Positions 58,930-64,000 of a DNA stretch of 64,000 nt are shown piece by piece. Source of the DNA: Mercenaria mercenaria (Eukaryota; Mollusca; Bivalvia; Venerida; Veneridae); the NCBI RefSeq assembly GCF_021730395.1, contig NC_069361.1:77695001-77759000 (forward strand). Direction: 5' to 3'. The notes under the pieces were generated by a model, which was given only the letters and a program-made list of their open reading frames with translations, made no database searches and had not been told where the DNA came from. How positions within the stretch are numbered: position 1 is the stretch's first letter; the number at the start of each line of letters is the position of its first letter. Both the position numbers and the translations under genes were made by a program.

Positions 58930-59305
58930 TAATTCTAACATGATTCGGTTAGATTTCCAGTTAAACAAAGAAGGAAATCAAGCTCTGTATATTCTGCAAT
59001 AAACAACGGTTGACGCGCGAGAGCATTATGACGTCAAATTGCCGCATGACGTCTGATACATTACTCCTCGCGTAAATGAAGTCCAGCATGATATTTATTA
59101 AAATATATCAATGAGCATGTCAGAATGAAAACAATCTAGGCCTTCTTGTGATTTATCGTCTTATTTACCACGGTTCATCGTTCAGATGCTTCAGTATTTA
59201 ACCACTCGGGCTAACGCCCTCGTGGTTCAATTCCTACGCATCTGAACTCTGAACCGTGGTAAATCAGACGATAAACGTCTCGAAGGCCTAGATTATTTGT
59301 TAATT
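58930..59305 (+). mobile_element. Fold-back element, copy 2 (inverse of 7505-7900)
   Basis: Same sequence as copy 1, inverted: GATTTCCAGTTAAACAAAGA, CAACGGTTGACGCGCGA, TCAAATTGCCGCATGACGTC, then a palindrome around GGCTAACGCCCTCGTGG. TTGTTAATTCTAA lies at both edges (about 58927 and 59298), either a target duplication or part of the ends. Confidence 0.75.
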
Positions 59306-59674
59306 CTAATATGGCTAACAATGCTTTAATCATCACAACGATGTTATGTTGACGTCACGTCAACGTGATATTTAGCGCCATATACGCATCAAGAAATAAC
59401 CTTTTCAAATTTCATGAAATATTTTACTTAATAACATGTTTTAAACGAAATGTCACATTGCACAAATGTTTTGACCAATTTATACACAAACTAAATTTGT
59501 TATTCGCTTTGCTGAATAATTCGCAATAATTTTCGCTTGAACTGAATTCTGCCGCAAGACGTATTACCGTTTCCTTTCCTGGCGTGTTTTAACAAATACC
59601 TACTATTGACGTCATGCTTGTGCGAAGAAACAGTTCCATCATATTTGATATAAATTTTACAATAAAAACATATT

Positions 59675-59855
59675 AGAATCGAAATAATTTATAGCAAAAC
59701 AGTGCTTTATCACTATTTATACACTCGGGTGGTTATATGTCGTCCGAAATAATTTCACTCGGGCTGCGCCCTCGTGAAATTATTACGCCCGACGTATAAC
59801 CGCCTATCGTGTATAGATAGCGATAAAGCACTGTTTTGCTATAAATTATTTCTTA
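59675..59855. mobile_element. Long palindrome / fold-back element
   Basis: AAATAATTTATAGCAAAACA and GTGCTTTATC pair with GATAAAGCACTGTTTTGCTA and TAAATTATTT; an inner pair AATTTCACTCGGGC/GCCCTCGTGAAATT forms the loop stem. Near-complete hairpin of about 180 bp. Confidence 0.85.
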
Positions 59856-60464
59856 AATAAATCATTGTTTGGAGTACAGGTTTGAATGAATTATATAATA
59901 ATACACATCTTAAATGACGTCATTAGAGTAGTGGTCTATTGTACGTTCATACTGTTTACGAATATTCTTGGAAAGACAGGTACAGCTAAAGGTTTAAGAA
60001 TTCATTCAGATAAGATTTCTTCACGCCATTTCTTGCCATAAAATAATTTAAGCAGCCTTGTTACTTATACCGTTGTGAATGTTATACATGCACTTAAATT
60101 TCGTCGGTTCTCCACTTCGGTCTTGTAGAAAGACACAAATGTAATATTCTTTTTATCAATGCTGAAACATCAAAGTTTCTTCTGTTTTTACCTGTTACAG
60201 ACTAAGTCAATTTGACAAACGTCCCCTATAGGTTAGACACCACTAATTGTTTTCCCATAGAGTTCCATTATAGCATTATGGCGTGTAAGACCTTCCATAA
60301 ATCGAAACGTATTCACATGTTTTTCAAGAACTAAAATTATAGGATGAGAAGATACTTTATTTAAATAATTTTTCGTACCCTGTTTACATCGTTGGCATGC
60401 CGGGAGAAATTCGTTTTATTGATAAAACTTTTTTAAAAATACTTAGAGAAATACATTTGAAATT

Positions 60465-60562
60465 TACAGGTGTAAAACATACAGGTCTCAAAATTGCAGC
60501 TGTAAAAATTATAGTTGAAAGTTACAGCTGTAAAAAGGTCATGTCTCAGAATTACAGCTGTA
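60465..60562. repeat. Short CAGCTGTAA-type repeat cluster
   Basis: Five imperfect units such as TACAGGTGTAAAACA, TTGCAGCTGTAAAAATTA and TTACAGCTGTAAAAAGG; CAGCTG is self-complementary. Confidence 0.6.
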
Positions 60563-61373
60563 ACTTATTTGGAGGGAAACATGAGTATTGTCAGCCAGCT
60601 TTAATGCATTTTTATAGTGGGATATAACGGAAATTCACAGAGACATCACGGATTTAGAATTTCGTGAACGGTCCATAATCTGACTTTATTTACAGTCAAT
60701 AGCCAATTTTAAACAGCTTGAGAATTGAAATTCAAATTTTCAAAAAGTATATATTAGATTTCGCATCAAATTTGGACCCATCTTCAAAACGGTTCAAATG
60801 TCGTCATTCTCACGAATGATCTTGAAAACCAATGATTTTCTAGAGAATCTATTTATTGCAGATTGAAGCACAATGTCTGTTTTCAATATTGGCCAGTTTA
60901 CTCACCATGTGTTCCTAAGGAGGCCATTTTCGCCATTTATGTACGTATTCTAGTGTTATATCTGTTATTTGAACATGCTGGTGTTACTGGAAATACACGG
61001 TACGATATGATGTAAAACTTATTAAATAAAACTCGGAATAGAATACTTCATGTTTACATTATGAAAACACAGCGTTGCCGCTGAAAAAGGGGTATATTAA
61101 CATCTCTTAAATATTTGTAAGTTTATAAAAGAAGCTATGCTTCAACGCAACAATACTCTGTCAAATATTACTGTTTCCTAGTATAAGTATGTGCTATTTA
61201 TGTGTACATGTATATATTGTTATGATTTTGTAAAATTGTGTCTTTGCCATAATATTTCTATTACAATGTTAATGGCCAAATGCAAGTACTTAGCTGATTT
61301 GCCAATAAAATTTAAACTTGAACTTTGAATCATCATTCTCATGATAACTGATTTTATGTCAAATATGGGCATT

Positions 61374-61410
61374 TTTGGGGGAGGGGGAGGGGGCGGGAGC
61401 GGGGGCGGAA
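61374..61410 (+). other. G-quadruplex-type tract
   Basis: GGGGGAGGGGGAGGGGGCGG followed by GAGCGGGGGCGG: at least four runs of three or more G with 1-3 nt loops, isolated in AT-rich DNA about 0.5 kb upstream of the 14-Cys copy 2 start. Confidence 0.7.
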
Positions 61411-61757
61411 CACACTGTAATTATGTTTACTAATGATTAATGAAATAAAAAGAGGTAAATACTTTGAGTAATACTAATATGCATTAATAGAAAGGCAAAC
61501 ATTTTTATGCAAATTTCGAAAGGTTTGACAAAAATCCCACAGTTGTATTAAAATTAGAAGGTGTAAAGCTAGTAAAAACAATTACAATCAAATAAAAAAT
61601 GTCCTAGAAAACAAAACACATCATAACAAAAACACACCTATCTGACCTATGCAGCAAGCAGTCTTTTTTTTGTTTTTTTTATTAATTAAAACACTCCATC
61701 ATTACCTACATGAGTGAATCCCGTAAAAAGGACATAAGGCGGTGCTTGTGTTTTGTT

Positions 61758-61847
61758 CAGTACGTTACTAATATCCGGGACCGTATTTTTAACGTATTGA
61801 TACGTTGCCTGCTCCTTTAATTTAATTGGTTATTAAGGTATAAAAGA
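61758..61847 (+). promoter_or_regulatory. Promoter block of 14-Cys copy 2
   Basis: CAGTACGTTAC (61758-61768), palindrome AACGTATTGATACGTT (61791-61806), ATTGG CCAAT box and TATA box GGTATAAAAG about 90 bp before the ATG. Same order as at copy 1. Confidence 0.7.
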
Positions 61848-61928
61848 TGTAAATAAAATCACCTATAAAACATTGCATTTTAAACCAACAACTCTCCATA
61901 AGTACAGGCCATCAAACTAGGAAAAGAT

Positions 61929-61999
61929 ATGATGAAACAAGTGTTAGTGACCGCCATTTTCTGTGCTGTTCTAAGTTTTTCTGCTGCTGACAGAAAAAG
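61929..61999 (+). CDS. 14-Cys protein copy 2, signal-peptide exon
   Basis: Starts at the first of two adjacent ATG codons (61929 and 61932); either gives the same leader. Donor GTAGGT. A likely untranslated leader starts downstream of the TATA box near 61870. Confidence 0.83.
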
Positions 62000-63838
62000 G
62001 TAGGTTTTGATTTTCGTTACATTTATTTCAAATTTGTAATTCGTCATGTAAAAACATGGACATTTTATATAATTCATCAATATATTTCTTTATTTTCTGT
62101 TAAAGAAGTATATAATTCCAAGTGTATATCAAGACAACTGATCTATGAAAGTAGAAATAGATTTATCACGAATTTCGTAAAAAAAAAAACATCCAGAAAA
62201 TTAGTTTCAGGGCTTTAAATATTGTGACTGTAATGTTGCACTCAGTATTTTTTCTATGCAATAACACTATTTTTTTCTATGCGATACCACTTTAAAACTA
62301 GTGAAATAAATTAATGTCTACATCCTGTGTTTCTGTTAGATGAATCTGAGATTGTTCGATAATATCATTTTTTAATGAAATAGATTTTTTCATATGTTAG
62401 CAATTATACCTGGAAATTATTCAGTATTAGAAAATTAAGAAATCTACTTTCGGAAAAATATAAACCACTACCATAACATACATGTATTTTGCAAAGTATT
62501 AACGTGTTCTGGAAAACTAAAGTGTTTAAAAGTATGGCCGTATTCACATTTTTTTCCTTTCATAGCCATTTTTCGATTAAGTATCAGAAAATTACGTTTT
62601 AAACTTATTTCAAACATTTTGTGACAAATATCTGGTAACAAAAGAATACATTTGTAATACGTTATTGTCAGGAACGCATGCTTAATTGTAAATTAACTGA
62701 AAACCTAATAATAACTTAAATATGTCAAAATTCTTAAAACTGTTTTCCCTTTATTTGCATTTTTTGGATGAAAATTATGAAAATATGATTTTGCGTTATT
62801 TTCATTATTTTTATCAGTTCCTTATTTTTTTCTGGTGACAACAGAATACAAATCTTTTCAGGAATTTATTTTTAGATCAAAACAAATCGGAAACCTTACA
62901 TTAAATTATGTCAGTGTTTTCAAACTTGAGGAAGATCTTTCAATTGTTTTAAGTTGTTATAGAACATAAATGAGCCGCGCCATGAGAAAACCAACATAGT
63001 GGCTTTGCGACCAGCATGGATCCAGACCAGCCTGCGCATCCGCGCAGTCTGGTCAGGATCCATGCTGTTCGCTAACAGTTTCTCCAATTCCAATAGGCTT
63101 TAAAAGCGAACAGCATGGAGCCTGACCAGACTGCGCGGATGCGCAGGCTGGTCTGGATCCATGCTGGTCGCAAAGCCACTATGTTGGTTTTCTCATGGCG
63201 CGGCTCAAATGTTCAGACAGCTTTTCAGTCCCTTAGTCAGGTGTAAAATGCCGAATGTGCAACTGTTCTGTTCGAAACATACTTCAAAATAGGTATTTTG
63301 ATAAATATTCTGTCGACGATTTTGTTGAAATAAATAATATTTCGTTGTTAAAATTAAGATAGTCACCTTTTGTTATTGAATGGGATAATTACTTAATTGA
63401 AGCACACAAATATTTGTAAACAAGTCATTGAATTTTATATTTTATTTTTCGTCCTTTTCCAGGTGCTTTTGCAAGGCCGTAGCAGCCGACAATCACAATA
63501 ACGTCTTCCACGATTTTGGCACCATCGCAGAACATCGTAACTGGTTAACTGTCAGTTGCAGACGACTTCACGGCTGTTCTAGTAAATGCGACCAGAAAGT
63601 GAAAGAATGGGTGTGTAACCACCAAGCGGAGTGCAAAGCAAAGGCTAAGGGCAAGCATGTTGTTCCTTACTACACTGCCAGTGTATGTGGACATGGAGCA
63701 GGGAATAATCCCCGACCATGTGGATGTAACGAGGGCGGATTCGACAAAACAAGGAGGTGTCAGCTGCAATGTATTAGTAAAATATTCAGTCATGGACATG
63801 TTGCATTTTTAGAGTGTCTAAATCAATGCATCGCATAG
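61929..63838 (+). CDS. Small secreted 14-cysteine protein, copy 2 (divergent pair)
   Basis: Exons 61929-61999 and 63463-63838 with a 1463-bp GT-AG intron, phase 2; 148 residues. Signal peptide MMKQVLVTAIFCAVLSFSAA, then DRKR, then CFCKAVAADNHNNVFHDF to CLNQCIA-TAG. Mature cysteines lie in CFC, SCRRLHGCSSKC, VCNHQAEC, VCG, PCGC, RCQLQC and ECLNQC. Mature residues are basic overall (many Lys/Arg/His). The intron carries the third fold-back MITE (62972-63206), partly explaining its greater length compared with copy 1. AATAAA at 63958-63963 is a plausible polyadenylation signal. Head-to-head with copy 1, starts 6.2 kb apart, so the pair arose by an inverted duplication that took the promoter along. 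Confidence 0.87.
62000..63462 (+). other. Intron of 14-Cys copy 2
   Basis: AT-rich apart from the fold-back MITE at 62972-63206. Confidence 0.6.
62972..63206. mobile_element. Fold-back MITE, copy 3, in intron
   Basis: The best-preserved copy: GAGCCGCGCCATGAGAAAAC pairs perfectly with GTTTTCTCATGGCGCGGCTC; inner CAGCCTGCGCATCCGCGCAG/CTGCGCGGATGCGCAGGCTG. AAAT on each side is the target duplication. Confidence 0.92.
63463..63838 (+). CDS. 14-Cys protein copy 2, mature exon
   Basis: Acceptor CCTTTTCCAG; open through 124 residues to TAG at 63836-63838. Confidence 0.88.
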
Positions 63839-64000
63839 TAATTTAAAGTTGTAATGAATTGTCAAACTGTTATTTCTCATACGAGTGAATGTTATTTATC
63901 TTTATGAAAATGTGTCCATTGTCGTTGACTAAATTTTATTTTTGTGAAATGAAAACAAATAAATGATTTTTTCTGAGCACCGAAATAGGATTATTCCATT
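63839..64000 (+). other. 3' UTR and downstream of 14-Cys copy 2
   Basis: AT-rich; AATAAA at 63958-63963, followed by the end of the window. Confidence 0.5.

Larger units (their letters stand above)
59856..61740. other. Intergenic, no gene seen
   Basis: Includes a short CAGCTGTAA repeat cluster at 60465-60560, a G-rich tract at about 61374-61410 and a diverged dispersed repeat at 60160-60230 (compare 20690-20765). Confidence 0.4.

Noticed and set aside
59175-59265. tRNA-like B box (GGTTCAATTCC) in the fold-back element
   Set aside because: It lies in a palindrome and has no matching A box at tRNA distance.
54651-63799. 84-codon ORFs antisense to the 14-Cys exons
   Set aside because: Shadows of the real coding strand, which has a signal peptide, splice sites and conserved cysteines.

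Overview
The window looks like nuclear DNA of a bivalve mollusc, most likely a venerid clam. It is AT-rich, gene-poor and dense in repeats. The evidence is intron-split animal genes with GT-AG junctions, a fibrinogen-related protein of the kind expanded in bivalves, a mollusc-type tRNA-derived SINE whose tail ends in a conserved GTTAAACCCAAC block, and many 'pearl'-like elements (tandem units of about 160-180 bp behind a GTCC-rich microsatellite). The species call is inference; no marker gene is present.

Four host genes are supported. (1) At 4-4992 on the + strand lie the 3' five exons of a PAN/apple-like plus fibrinogen-domain (FReD) protein. Its PAN exon has one in-frame TGA, and its fibrinogen domain has lost the second conserved disulfide. 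(2) At 38588-44437 (+) are four exons of a FAM177A orthologue; its first exon was not found. (3, 4) At 54612-55714 (-) and 61929-63838 (+) is a divergent pair of two-exon genes. Each encodes a small secreted protein with 14 cysteines in the mature part and a basic DRKR stretch just after the signal peptide. Their upstream regions share a TATA box, a CCAAT box, a palindrome and a second conserved motif. I do not recognise the family; this pair is the best candidate for something undescribed.

The rest is mostly mobile and satellite DNA. 5.0-13 kb: minisatellites, small MITEs, a TTAA-flanked element (8701-9422), a recent 426-bp tandem duplication (10051-10895) and pearl-like fragments. 13.2-17.8 kb: a 36-bp minisatellite interrupted by a complete pearl-like element (14610-15699) and a 0.9-kb insert. 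17.9-23 kb: pearl arrays, a second TTAA-flanked element (20770-22287) and MITEs. 23.4-25.8 kb: a LINE with endonuclease and RNase H regions whose reverse transcriptase is deleted. 25.8-30.5 kb: largely featureless, with one palindromic minisatellite. 30.5-36.2 kb: a nest of DNA transposons, including a 4.4-kb TIR-bounded composite and two related elements with termini built of 16-bp repeats. 44.8-52.2 kb: an almost continuous block of pearl-like elements. 55.9-61.7 kb: intergenic sequence with a SINE and fold-back elements.

Cross-cutting signals are the shared architecture of the pearl-like elements (5' AGCTC, complementary subterminal arms, 3' hairpin, CTCTTGTT end), the dense nuclear-receptor-like half-sites (TCAAGGTCA, AGGTCAAAGGTCA) inside their repeat units, and several insertions whose target duplications can be read directly. 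No retroviral, LTR or Polinton-type element was recognised.
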